From positions 1 to 64,000 of the forward strand of contig NZ_FNDW01000013.1 of the NCBI RefSeq assembly GCF_900099685.1: 64,000 bases of DNA, written 5' to 3'. Position 1 is the first letter of the stretch; every line of letters starts with the position of its first letter. The notes under the pieces are model-generated. The model was given only the letters and a program-made list of their open reading frames with translations. It made no database searches and was not told where the DNA came from. Both the position numbers and the translations under genes were made by a program. Below are positions 24,436 to 32,288 of this stretch, piece by piece. The stretch comes from Chryseobacterium taeanense (GTDB lineage: Bacteria; Bacteroidota; Bacteroidia; Flavobacteriales; Weeksellaceae).

Positions 24436-25302
24436 TTAAGAATGATAAGCCTTCTCCAAATCTTCTATACTAATTTTCTGCATTTTCATCATTGCCTGAA
24501 CGACTTTTTGTGCTTTTTCCTGATCGGAATCACTCATTAGCTGAATTAGTCTTTTTGGAACAATCTGCCAACTGAATCCAAACTTATCTTTCAGCCAGCC
24601 ACACATACTTTCTCTTCCTCCATCAGCAGTCAAAGCATTCCAATAAAGATCCGTCTGTTCCTGATTATCTGTCATCACAACCATCGATATAGCTTCATTA
24701 AAATCAAACTGGTGGTCGTAAGAATTATCCATACAAAACAGGCTGTATCCATCAATTTCAAAATGGGCATGCTGAATATTCTCAGGAGGTTCCGGAGCAG
24801 GATGTCCTTCACTTCCATCCCCATATCTTAAAATATTTCCTATTCTTGAATTTGGAAAAGTTTTTGTGTACAGCTCCATGGCTTCGATGGCTTTCCCATT
24901 GTTCTGATGAATAAACATCAAAGTCGGAATAATTTTCTGATCACTTGCTTTTTCACCCAGAAAGATCTGCCAGGTTACGCCATATTTGTCCTGAACCCAT
25001 CCGTATTTTTTACTCCAGGAGTAAGAATCTAATGGCATCAGAACCAATCCGCCGTCTGACAGCTGATCCCAATAATTCTGCACTTCGTTTTCTGTTTCAC
25101 AAATCACCATAAAAGATACCGATGCATTTTTTTTAAACTGCGGACCTCCATTAAGAAGCATCAGTTTCTGACCGAAGAGTTCTATATTCATCACTACGGG
25201 TGTATCTGCTGTAACTTTGCCGTCAAATATTTTACAGTAAAATTCTGCGGATTCTTTAGCATCTTCATCGTACCAAAGGCACGGAAATATATTGTTGTTC
25301 AT
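24436..25302 (-). CDS. Tandem VOC / PhnB-like protein
   Basis: 288 residues made of two PhnB-type (3-demethylubiquinone methyltransferase-like) halves. Each has the pattern CLWYDEDAKESAEFYCKIFD / PTLMFIHQNNGKAIEAMELY plus a closing KYGVTWQIF / KFGFSWQIVP motif. The second half carries HPAPEPPENIQHAHFEIDG. Such proteins belong to the glyoxalase/bleomycin-resistance superfamily and often lack proven enzyme activity. It is the largest VOC gene in a cluster that also has single-domain members. Confidence 0.85.
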   Translation of the reverse strand: MNNNIFPCLWYDEDAKESAEFYCKIFDGKVTADTPVVMNIELFGQKLMLLNGGPQFKKNASVSFMVICETENEVQNYWDQLSDGGLVLMPLDSYSWSKKYGWVQDKYGVTWQIFLGEKASDQKIIPTLMFIHQNNGKAIEAMELYTKTFPNSRIGNILRYGDGSEGHPAPEPPENIQHAHFEIDGYSLFCMDNSYDHQFDFNEAISMVVMTDNQEQTDLYWNALTADGGRESMCGWLKDKFGFSWQIVPKRLIQLMSDSDQEKAQKVVQAMMKMQKISIEDLEKAYHS

Positions 25303-25354
25303 CGTTTTAATTTAAATAATTAATTCTAATATTGGTTTAATGTTGTATATTTCT

Positions 25355-25590
25355 TTTTTTAACACAAATGACGCGAAGATAATCTTTAAAGTATCATCTC
25401 CGGCCGCAAGGGCATTTCATTCAGCTAGTGATAGAGACTTAATAACTTTTAAAATGTTTGAAGGTAAAAAACTTTTGCTTTTTATTTTAATGCAAATGAC
25501 GCAGGATTTTTTTTTAAATCATCATGTTGATTTCCGGGCGCAAGCGTTGAACTCCGTTCGTAAACCTACAGTTTATATTCAGCAAATGAT
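25355..25590 (+). repeat. Dispersed ~100-bp intergenic repeat, copies 2 and 3
   Basis: Two decayed copies, about 25355-25432 and 25480-25590, lie head to tail. Shared blocks: TTTTTTTAACACAAATGACGC / TTTTAATGCAAATGACGCAG, CGGCCGCAAGGGC / CGGGCGCAAGCG, and TTCAGC near the end. They account for the whole 25303-25632 gap. An open frame across them is a by-product of the repeat. Confidence 0.5.
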
Positions 25591-25632
25591 AGGTATTTTG
25601 ATATTGAATATCGTATATCTGCTAATAACAAG

Positions 25633-25896
25633 TTAGCTTTCATTATTTTTAAAATAAATATCATTTTCCATCATATACAATTTAAGTTTCTGCAGTGCAT
25701 TTTTACCGAAACCATGCAACTGCAGGATTTCTTTTTCAGAGTAATGCGAAAGTTTTTCCAGAGAATCTATTTTTTCTTTTTCCAAAGCTCTTCTGGCGGG
25801 CATCGCGATAACACCCTGAAGAAAGTTTCCTTTAGGTACATGACTCACAGCGCAAATGGAACTTAAACATTTTGCCATTATCACTAAATTAATCAT
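25633..25896 (-). CDS. Small helix-hairpin-helix / RNA-polymerase-alpha-CTD-like protein
   Basis: 87 residues. From residue 32 it reads MPARRALEKEKIDSLEKLSH and then SEKEILQLHGFGKNALQKLK, an HhH pair (LHGFGKNA is the hairpin) as in small proteins related to the alpha-CTD DNA-binding fold. The first 30 residues (MINLVIMAKCLSSICAVSHV) do not look like the family, so the start is uncertain. Non-specific DNA binding is likely. It is followed after 15 bp by nothing downstream but preceded by an AHSA1 gene with a 15-bp gap, so both are probably on one mRNA. Confidence 0.65.
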   Translation of the reverse strand: MINLVIMAKCLSSICAVSHVPKGNFLQGVIAMPARRALEKEKIDSLEKLSHYSEKEILQLHGFGKNALQKLKLYMMENDIYFKNNES

Positions 25897-25911
25897 GATG
25901 CTAAAAAATAA

Positions 25912-26325
25912 TTAATTGTTTTCTACGTATTTATGAAAATTATTCAGAATTGCATACCAGCCATCGCGCTGCATTTCGACAGGGTTTTGTTTTTCGGGAT
26001 CGAAAATCTGCGTAACTTTTGTCGTGTTTTCATCAATCTTGTCAAACATTACAATTACTTTTCTGTTGTCCTCCGTATGATAAATAAGACTTCTTTCAGG
26101 AATTATTTCATCATAAATTCCGACAAAATCAAACCCGAAGCTTCCATCTTTTGTCTGCATTCGTGTTTTAAATGTTCCACCTTCCTTTAAATCAACTTCT
26201 GCTGAGGGGCATTCCCAGGTATCACTGGCAAAATTCCACTGTGTAATATGTTCGGGCGTATTATAGTAATTCCAGACTTTCTGAACAGGTGCTAAAATTG
26301 TAATCTCAATCTTGATAGGTTCCAT
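25912..26325 (-). CDS. SRPBCC / AHSA1-domain protein, third copy
   Basis: 137 residues, start MEPIKIEITILAPVQKVWNY with YNTPEHITQWNFASDTWECP, the classical START/AHSA1 opening. C-terminal helix is GWYAILNNFHKYVENN. It belongs to the branch often found next to VOC and ArsR-type genes. Ligand unknown. Starts 67 bp after the next VOC gene and may be co-transcribed with it. Confidence 0.82.
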   Translation of the reverse strand: MEPIKIEITILAPVQKVWNYYNTPEHITQWNFASDTWECPSAEVDLKEGGTFKTRMQTKDGSFGFDFVGIYDEIIPERSLIYHTEDNRKVIVMFDKIDENTTKVTQIFDPEKQNPVEMQRDGWYAILNNFHKYVENN

Positions 26326-26392
26326 GTTAATATAAATTTAGTGTTGTAAAAGGATAGCGGGCTGCTATCCTTTAATTTAACCTAAAGATAAG

Positions 26393-26824
26393 CTATTTTA
26401 TATATTCTTCATTATAATTCACCATCCAATAAATACCGTATTTGTCCTGAAAACTGCCAAAATAATCGCCCCAGAACTGATCTTCGATCGGCATTTCTAC
26501 ATTTCCTCCTTCAGAAAGTCCATTAAAAAGCCTGTCTGCTTCTTCTCTGGATTCCGGGAAAATTGATACATAATTGCTGTTTCCGATGCTCAGGGTCTGC
26601 CCAAAACTTGGAACGATATCTGAAGCCATAAGCAGATCGTTGCCTATAGGAAGCGCAATATGCATCACCCTGTTTTTTTCTTCTTCCGATAAATGTTCGG
26701 TTCCGGGTGCATTTCCCATTCTGTAGATTCCGCCGAGAAATTCGCCCCCGAAAACAGATTTGTAAAAGTTGAAAGCCTCTTCCGCTTTTCCGTCAAAGTT
26801 TAAATAAGAATTTAATTTAGCCAT
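26393..26824 (-). CDS. VOC / PhnB-like protein
   Basis: 143 residues: SYLNFDGKAEEAFNFYKSVF start, HLSEEEKNRVMHIALPIGND in the middle and FGSFQDKYGIYWMVNYNEEY end, the PhnB-type glyoxalase-superfamily signature. Function not established for the family. It is separated from the hydrolase gene upstream by the 23-bp hairpin array (26888-27025), which would lie in its 5' region. Confidence 0.85.
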   Translation of the reverse strand: MAKLNSYLNFDGKAEEAFNFYKSVFGGEFLGGIYRMGNAPGTEHLSEEEKNRVMHIALPIGNDLLMASDIVPSFGQTLSIGNSNYVSIFPESREEADRLFNGLSEGGNVEMPIEDQFWGDYFGSFQDKYGIYWMVNYNEEYIK

Positions 26825-26887
26825 AATTTTTATTTTTAAGTATTATTGTATGATATAAGATTTTCTTTCATATATTGAATGTTCCCA

Positions 26888-27025
26888 GTCAACGCACCCA
26901 CCATCGTACGGTCAACACCTCGACTATCGTACGGTCCGGACACCCACACTCGAGCGGTGGACACCATGCCACTCGGGCGGAGGACACACCACCTTTCGGG
27001 CGAAGGACGAGGTAACTTACGAACG
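26888..27025. repeat. Phased hairpin array A: six exact 23-bp units
   Basis: Units begin at 26888, 26911, 26934, 26957, 26980 and 27003 with no length change. Units 1-5 end TCGTACG, TCGTACG, TCGAGCG, TCGGGCG, TCGGGCG; unit 6 ends ACGAACG. The bases around this 7-nt core can pair and change together: ACC/GGT, ACT/GGT, CAC/GTG (or CCAC/GTGG), CC.C/G.GG and CCTT/AAGG. The block is far richer in G+C than its surroundings. It lies 15 bp past the alpha/beta hydrolase stop. Not a CRISPR: there are no spacers. Same period and core as array B at 47702. Confidence 0.7.
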
Positions 27026-27039
27026 ACATCTTCGCTACC

Positions 27040-27819
27040 TTATTCACTATTTAAAAACTTTTCAACTTCACTTACGGTGAAATCAATTAATTTTTCGTCT
27101 ATTTTCCCTCCAAGATCTGCCATCATATAAGATCCGTGAGTTGCAGGAACGATCATTAACTGTGAATCTTTTACCAGACGCCACATTTCTACTGTATGTT
27201 CGGGTTTAATAATATCCTTGTCACCCGAAATAAATAAAGTAGGCGACTGTATGCTTTTTAAGATCTCTTCGCTCCAGTCTTCAAAAACCTGCATTCTTTT
27301 GCTGTCTTTATCAAACATATTTTCAAAGGCTGCAACGTTGGGGTTTAAACTTAAAAAATTATTTTTCAGAGGTGCCGGCATCGAATCAAGAGTAACTCCT
27401 TTCATGCTCTCGAAGAATCCGTCTATCATTCCGCTTTTTTTGTAGAACGCTGAAGCGACGACAAGTTTATCTATAAGCTCGGGATAAAGATGCGCCATCT
27501 GCATGGTTGTATTTCCGCCATTACTGAATCCCCAGAATAACGCTTTTTTAATATTAATTTCTTCCAGCAAAGCAGCGATATCATGAGCGTCCTGTTCAAA
27601 AGTCTCCGGAATATCGCGATGTCCGGATAATCCGTGATTCTGAAGGTCAATCCCGATGAGCTGGAATTTATTTTCCAGCCTTTCAATTACTTCTTTATAA
27701 TCAAATAAAATTGAGCCTCCTCCGCCATGAATAAGCACCAGAGGTTTTCCGGAGCCGTAAATTTCATAATACATTTCGATTCCGTTAATGTATTTGTGGC
27801 CTTTTTCAATTGGATCCAT
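27040..27819 (-). CDS. Alpha/beta hydrolase
   Basis: 259 residues. Oxyanion region LVLIHGGGGSILFDY (about 27-41), nucleophile elbow GFSNGG (Ser near 98), acid in SGDKDII and catalytic His in ATHGSY. The full Ser-Asp-His triad is therefore visible. It looks like a small-molecule esterase or lactonase. Its start is 4 bp from the stop of the DinB-like gene at 27824, so they are one operon. Confidence 0.85.
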   Translation of the reverse strand: MDPIEKGHKYINGIEMYYEIYGSGKPLVLIHGGGGSILFDYKEVIERLENKFQLIGIDLQNHGLSGHRDIPETFEQDAHDIAALLEEINIKKALFWGFSNGGNTTMQMAHLYPELIDKLVVASAFYKKSGMIDGFFESMKGVTLDSMPAPLKNNFLSLNPNVAAFENMFDKDSKRMQVFEDWSEEILKSIQSPTLFISGDKDIIKPEHTVEMWRLVKDSQLMIVPATHGSYMMADLGGKIDEKLIDFTVSEVEKFLNSE

Positions 27820-27823
27820 TTTA

Positions 27824-28348
27824 CTAATATTTCAGATCTTTATCGAAATTATATTTCATTCCTTCGTAGCCGAGTATTCTGCGCATTAATCCGATTTGTC
27901 CGCACAGGTAATCTTCGCGACCGATGCACATTCCGACAAAATTCAGAACCGTTTCCGGGAAGAAATCAATGTTCATTCCCATTGGGAAAGCTTTATCCAA
28001 ATCCTCGTCCGAAACTTCCAGTAACTTTTGATAAACAAGCGGTGAAATCTTGTGGAAGGCTTCTTTCAGCTGTTGTAATGAGGGGTATTTAAAACTTTCA
28101 TCCAATGCTTTCCCCTGGAAGAAAAAATCTTTGAATTCAAATTCTTCCTTAAGTCCTAAAATGTAGCCTAAGGCATATCGCATATCAAGAAAATTTCCAA
28201 CCATCCAGATGATGTGATTGGTTCTGCCTTCTATTCTCTGTAAAGCACCTTCCTCTGCAATTCCGTCAAGAACCATCAGAAAATTCTGGCTGTGACCACG
28301 AAATGCAGGAATAATAATGTCTAGTTTATTTGATTTTGGTGTATCCAT
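27824..28348 (-). CDS. DinB-like four-helix protein lacking most metal ligands
   Basis: 174 residues with the DinB layout: RIEGRTNHIIWMVGNFLDMR in the first part and a final GREDYLCGQIGLMRRILGYE. In DinB-family enzymes the last helix carries HExxHxGQ and the first NHxxWxxGH; here three of these histidines are replaced (G-N for G-H, R-E-D-Y-L-C for H-E-x-x-H-x). Only the NHIIW histidine remains. The fold is convincing but metal-dependent thiol transfer is doubtful. Same operon as the hydrolase and a VOC gene. Confidence 0.7.
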   Translation of the reverse strand: MDTPKSNKLDIIIPAFRGHSQNFLMVLDGIAEEGALQRIEGRTNHIIWMVGNFLDMRYALGYILGLKEEFEFKDFFFQGKALDESFKYPSLQQLKEAFHKISPLVYQKLLEVSDEDLDKAFPMGMNIDFFPETVLNFVGMCIGREDYLCGQIGLMRRILGYEGMKYNFDKDLKY

Positions 28349-28374
28349 AACCTTTAGCGTTTAAAGTTGAAATA

Positions 28375-28779
28375 CTATGAAGGCAATTGAGAAGGATCTG
28401 CAAAGATGACATTCCAGCCATGGCCATTGATATCCCAGAAGGAATTCTGATACATCCAGCCGTGATCCTGAGGTTCTTCGTGCTGTGTTGCTCCGTTGGC
28501 GACTGCAGTGTTTACCAACTGATCGACTTCTTCGCGGCTGTCTAAACCGATAGCTACCAAAACCTGTGTCGTATCGCCTTTCGGGACTGGCCTTTCAGAA
28601 AAGGTTTCGAAAAATTCTTCGGTGAGAAACATGATAGAAATATTGTCACTCATGATGATGCAGACCGCCCTTTCGTCAGAAATTTGTTCATTCACAGAGA
28701 ATCCCAGATTCGTCCAGAATTCTTTTGTTTTCTGAATATCTTTTACGGGAAGATTGACAAAAATTTGATTGACTTTCAT
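28375..28779 (-). CDS. VOC-family glyoxalase-like protein
   Basis: 134 residues: MKVNQIFVNLPVKDIQKTKE FW-type opening, GHGWNVIFADPSQLPS end. The motifs FVNLPVKDIxKTKEFW and HGWMYQNSFWDINGHGW are usual for the uncharacterised lactoylglutathione-lyase-like group. Probably first gene of the operon with the DinB-like and hydrolase genes (26-bp gap). Substrate unknown. Confidence 0.82.
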   Translation of the reverse strand: MKVNQIFVNLPVKDIQKTKEFWTNLGFSVNEQISDERAVCIIMSDNISIMFLTEEFFETFSERPVPKGDTTQVLVAIGLDSREEVDQLVNTAVANGATQHEEPQDHGWMYQNSFWDINGHGWNVIFADPSQLPS

Positions 28780-28855
28780 ATTGTAATTTTTAGTATTAAG
28801 TTTTAACCAAAATTACCGGGTTATGACGAAAGTCAACTTGCCATAAGACAAGATT

Positions 28856-29446
28856 TTAAATTTTCCTGGGATGCGAAACGAGCTCTTTACGAATTCTGCT
28901 CAAGGAAGTATCTGTAATACCGAGATAGGAAGCAATCTGCTTGAGCGGCGCAAATTGTATGACGTAAGGTTTCTGCTCCAGAAGATTAAGATAACGCTTG
29001 GTAGCAGAGAGGGTAAACATTTCTACAGAACGCTGTTTCCCAATGAAAAGCTGCTGAGACATCCACGCTCTCCCCCATTCTCTGAGATTCGGGATTTTGT
29101 GAAACAGTTCCTGAAAGGTGTCGAAATTCATCTTCCAGCATTCACAGTCGGTAATGCACACCATATTTTCCTGCGTGGGAATTCGCTGAAAAAGGGATGA
29201 AACTTCAATGATGATTTCATTGTCTGTGAAAAAATTGATGGTCACATCATTTCCGTTAAAGTCATTGACAAATGACCGGGCAAGACCTTTTTCGAGAATA
29301 TAATAATCATTAGATATTTTTCCTTCGCTAAGGATAAAATCTCCCTTGTGAAAGGTAACTTTTTCATGAGCCTGAAATATTTCTTCAAGCTCTTCAGCTA
29401 AAAAAAACGGAAAATCGTAACATATTTCCAGTGCTTTATTAATCAT
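28856..29446 (-). CDS. Crp/Fnr-family transcription regulator
   Basis: 196 residues: cyclic-nucleotide-binding beta-roll (about 15-125, with GDFILSEGKISNDYYILEKG) and a C-terminal winged helix, where IASYLGITDTSLSRIRKELV (about 167-186) is the recognition helix. There are no Fnr-type N-terminal cysteines. Shares the layout of small flavobacterial Crp/Fnr regulators. It is divergent from the AraC gene and directly upstream of the VOC/DinB/hydrolase operon, which it might control (inference). Confidence 0.88.
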   Translation of the reverse strand: MINKALEICYDFPFFLAEELEEIFQAHEKVTFHKGDFILSEGKISNDYYILEKGLARSFVNDFNGNDVTINFFTDNEIIIEVSSLFQRIPTQENMVCITDCECWKMNFDTFQELFHKIPNLREWGRAWMSQQLFIGKQRSVEMFTLSATKRYLNLLEQKPYVIQFAPLKQIASYLGITDTSLSRIRKELVSHPRKI

Positions 29447-29586
29447 CAGAGAATGTTTTTTAGTGGTTTTAAAAATAGAGTTTTTTTATGGAAACTGATC
29501 CATAAAATAATGATAAATGATATAACTAGTTAATTCTGGTAAACTTAAGGCATTAAAGTTTCAGAATAATTAAATAATTTAGCGTT

Positions 29587-30501
29587 ATGAAACAGACATT
29601 CAGATTTAATTCACTTTCAGAATTTCATGCGTTCTGTAATCTTCCCAACCCGGAACATCCGTTGATTAGCCTTATTGATTACAGCAAGGTTAAATATCCT
29701 GTCAATGACATGGAACTTAAATGGATTCAGAATTACTACTCGGTCGGACTGAAACGGAATGTCAATGCCAAATTCAATTATGGCCAGCAGGAATATGATT
29801 TTGATTCCGGGGTACTTTGCTTTGTTTCGCCGCTTCAGTTTCTGAGCCTTGAAATGAAACCTGATGTAGAAGTGGAACCGACAGGATATCTTCTGCTGAT
29901 TCATCCGGATTTCCTTTGGGGAACATCACTCATCAAGAAAATAAAGTCGTACGAGTTTTTCAGCTATCAGATCAATGAAGCGCTTTTTCTCTCGGATAAG
30001 GAGGAGAAAATTATTGTTGATCTTTTTAAAAACATTGAAAAAGAATACCAGAATAATATCGATAAATTCACACAGGAACTGATTGTCGCCCAGCTAGAAT
30101 TGTTCCTGATCTACGCCGAGCGATTTTATGAGCGACAGTTCTTCACCCGCAAAAAGTCCAGTCACGAATTGCTAGAGAAATTTGAAGAGGTTCTTTCACA
30201 ACATTTCAACAACGGAAACCTGCTGGAAAAAGGGATTCCTTCTGTGAAATCCATCGCCGAGCAACTTAATATTTCACCGAATTATCTGGGAAGCTTACTC
30301 CGAATTCACACGCAACAAAACACGCAGCAGCACATCCAGAATAAGCTGATCGATCTCGCTAAAGAACGTTTGAGTACCACAAGTTTATCTGTTAGTGAAA
30401 TTGCTTATGAGCTTGGTTTTGAGCATCCGCAGTCTTTCAGTAAGTTGTTTAAGCAGAAGGTGAAGCAGTCGCCGGGGGAGTTTAGGAGGGCGTTTAATTA
30501 G
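29587..30501 (+). CDS. AraC-family transcription regulator
   Basis: 304 residues. The N-terminal part (about 1-190) resembles a ligand-binding cupin-like region. The C-terminal 100 residues contain two helix-turn-helix units: SVKSIAEQLNISPNYLGSLL and LSVSEIAYELGFEHPQSFSK followed by LFKQKVKQSPGEFRR, the AraC signature. Divergent from the Crp/Fnr gene, sharing a 140-bp control region. Targets unknown. Confidence 0.92.
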   Translation: MKQTFRFNSLSEFHAFCNLPNPEHPLISLIDYSKVKYPVNDMELKWIQNYYSVGLKRNVNAKFNYGQQEYDFDSGVLCFVSPLQFLSLEMKPDVEVEPTGYLLLIHPDFLWGTSLIKKIKSYEFFSYQINEALFLSDKEEKIIVDLFKNIEKEYQNNIDKFTQELIVAQLELFLIYAERFYERQFFTRKKSSHELLEKFEEVLSQHFNNGNLLEKGIPSVKSIAEQLNISPNYLGSLLRIHTQQNTQQHIQNKLIDLAKERLSTTSLSVSEIAYELGFEHPQSFSKLFKQKVKQSPGEFRRAFN

Positions 30502-30582
30502 AGAAAATTGTAATAATATTATTAATTTTTCATTTTAAATTTTTATTTTTGATATAAACTAAAAGACTATGAAGAATCAAAT

Positions 30583-31179
30583 ATGAAAAATTTAATTATC
30601 TTAATAAAAGATCCATTTAAAGTTATTAAAGAAGATAAAAGTGATTTCTTAATATGGCTAATTTTTACAATTATAACTGGTCAACTCGGAATATTTGCAA
30701 ATTTTATAGTTAGACATTACACAAATAATACAAGTCTAAAAAATTCTATATATATTGAGTCAACTAATGGAAGTTTTTATACATTTTCAATTGCATTAAT
30801 TGCTTCTTTACTTGGTCCTATATTTATAAATTTTATTAAATCAGATAAAATACAATTTAGAACTCTTAAAACTTTTACAATAATAATTGCAATATTCTAT
30901 TTGTTCATTGCTGGAATTGTTTACACTTCTATTCAATCCAAAAACAAAACTGTAATACTATCTAAAAATATTGAGTCTGACTTTAGTCAATTAATTATCT
31001 ATATTTTTGCTATAATATTTGCTTCATATGGATATTGCATCTTAAAACTTGAATCAAGTACTTTAAATTTTAGTAATATAAATGATCCTCTTTTTAGTGA
31101 ACAAAACAATGAAAATGTTGAAAGTTTATTAAATTCAGAACAATCTTTAAATCAAGATCCTAATGGTATAGAATTATGA
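30583..31179 (+). CDS. Membrane protein of unknown function, first gene of AT-rich insert
   Basis: 198 residues with about four hydrophobic helices (roughly 23-45, 66-85, 97-118 and 134-153) and an acidic Asn/Ser-rich C-terminal tail (about 165-198) likely in the cytoplasm. I recognise no family. Codon use is extremely AT-rich, unlike the AraC gene before it and gldG after it. Its last codons overlap the next gene in an ATGA, so the two are translationally coupled and very likely work together. Confidence 0.7.
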   Translation: MKNLIILIKDPFKVIKEDKSDFLIWLIFTIITGQLGIFANFIVRHYTNNTSLKNSIYIESTNGSFYTFSIALIASLLGPIFINFIKSDKIQFRTLKTFTIIIAIFYLFIAGIVYTSIQSKNKTVILSKNIESDFSQLIIYIFAIIFASYGYCILKLESSTLNFSNINDPLFSEQNNENVESLLNSEQSLNQDPNGIEL

Positions 31180-32252
31180 AAAAAATTAAATATTTAAAAA
31201 TAGAGCAGCCAATAGGAACTTTTTATTTAACCTCTTTAGAAGCATCAATACTAGCTAAAATTGCAATAATTGAAAGAAGAAATGAAAATCCTAACGCTAT
31301 TCAAAGAGAAGCTTCAAGTACAAGAATTAAAGAAATTGCAAAATATTGTGGTGAAGCGGATGCTACTTTTCCGACTCCTATCATAATTGCAGTAGATGAA
31401 AATGCCAATATTAGAATAGATGAAAATTTTATATATTTTGAGGAGAATGAAATATTAGGTGATGTGATTGATGGACAACATAGATTAGAAGGTTTAAAAA
31501 CTTCTAATTTCTTGTCAAAATTTCAAATGCCTGTAGTTCTAATGTTCGATCTATATCCATCTCAAAAAGCATATGTCTTTTCTATAATTAATAGTAAACA
31601 AACTAGAGTTAATATGTCTTTAATTTACGATTTGTTTGCTCTATCAGAAAAACGTAGCCCTTATAAAACGTGTCATGAAACTGCGAGAGCTCTAAATATT
31701 GATAAAAATTCTCCGTTCTATAACAGATTGAAAATGTTAGGAAAGAAAAAGGAAGACCAAGAGTCAGCTTCTTTATCACAAGGAACTTTTATAAAATATT
31801 TATTAGAATTAATCAGTAAAAATCCAGATGAAGATACTAGAAAAATAAAAAATGGTAATAAAATAGAATCTGATAAAAATTTAGTTTTAAGACAATATTT
31901 TATTGATGATCAAGATAATGTTATTTTTAAAATAATTTTAAATTTGTTTAACGGAGTCAAGGATGCTTTCGAGACAGAATGGAATAATCCAAATGAATAT
32001 ATAATATCTAAAGCAATAGGTTTTGGTGCTATAATAAAAGCATATCCAGTAATTCATATTTTAGGTGTTGCAAATAATAAATTAACCCAAGAATTCTTTA
32101 AAAATATATTTATTAATTTTAAAAAAAGTTTAAAAGCAAAAGGTATTGAATTAAATTCCAGTTCATTTGGATCAAATGAGCAGGCTAGAACTAAATTAGC
32201 AAACTTAATTATAGACTCTATTAAAGAAATGAATTGGAGAAATAATACTTAA
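31176..32252 (+). CDS. DGQHR-domain protein (DndB/ParB-like fold)
   Basis: 358 residues. The defining motif GDVIDGQHRLEGLK is at about 95-108 (D99-G-Q-H-R103). It is preceded by QREASSTRIKEIAKYCGEAD then FPTPIIIAV and followed by INSKQTRVNMSLIYDLF. This is the DGQHR family, which includes DndB of DNA phosphorothioation and DpdB of DNA 7-deazaguanine modification. No other dnd or dpd gene is near. Coupled to the membrane protein before it. A role in phage defence or modified-DNA sensing is inferred from the family. Strongly AT-rich, as if acquired. Confidence 0.85.
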   Translation: MKKIKYLKIEQPIGTFYLTSLEASILAKIAIIERRNENPNAIQREASSTRIKEIAKYCGEADATFPTPIIIAVDENANIRIDENFIYFEENEILGDVIDGQHRLEGLKTSNFLSKFQMPVVLMFDLYPSQKAYVFSIINSKQTRVNMSLIYDLFALSEKRSPYKTCHETARALNIDKNSPFYNRLKMLGKKKEDQESASLSQGTFIKYLLELISKNPDEDTRKIKNGNKIESDKNLVLRQYFIDDQDNVIFKIILNLFNGVKDAFETEWNNPNEYIISKAIGFGAIIKAYPVIHILGVANNKLTQEFFKNIFINFKKSLKAKGIELNSSSFGSNEQARTKLANLIIDSIKEMNWRNNT

Positions 32253-32254
32253 TA

Positions 32255-32282
32255 AAAAAGAGAAGTCTAGACTTCTCTTTTT
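32255..32282. terminator. Bidirectional hairpin terminator
   Basis: AAAAAGAGAAGTC/GACTTCTCTTTTT is a near-perfect palindrome between the ends of two convergent genes, with T tracts on both strands. Confidence 0.85.
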
Positions 32283-32288
32283 ATATTT

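Noticed and set aside
25340-25636. Plus-strand open frame of 98 codons
   Set aside because: Explained by two decayed copies of the dispersed repeat; no recognisable domain.
26888-27025. Possible CRISPR array
   Set aside because: Units are contiguous with no spacers, and there are no cas genes in the window.
31176-32252. Part of a DNA phosphorothioation operon
   Set aside because: No dndA, dndC, dndD or dndE gene is present in the window; only the DGQHR domain is shared.
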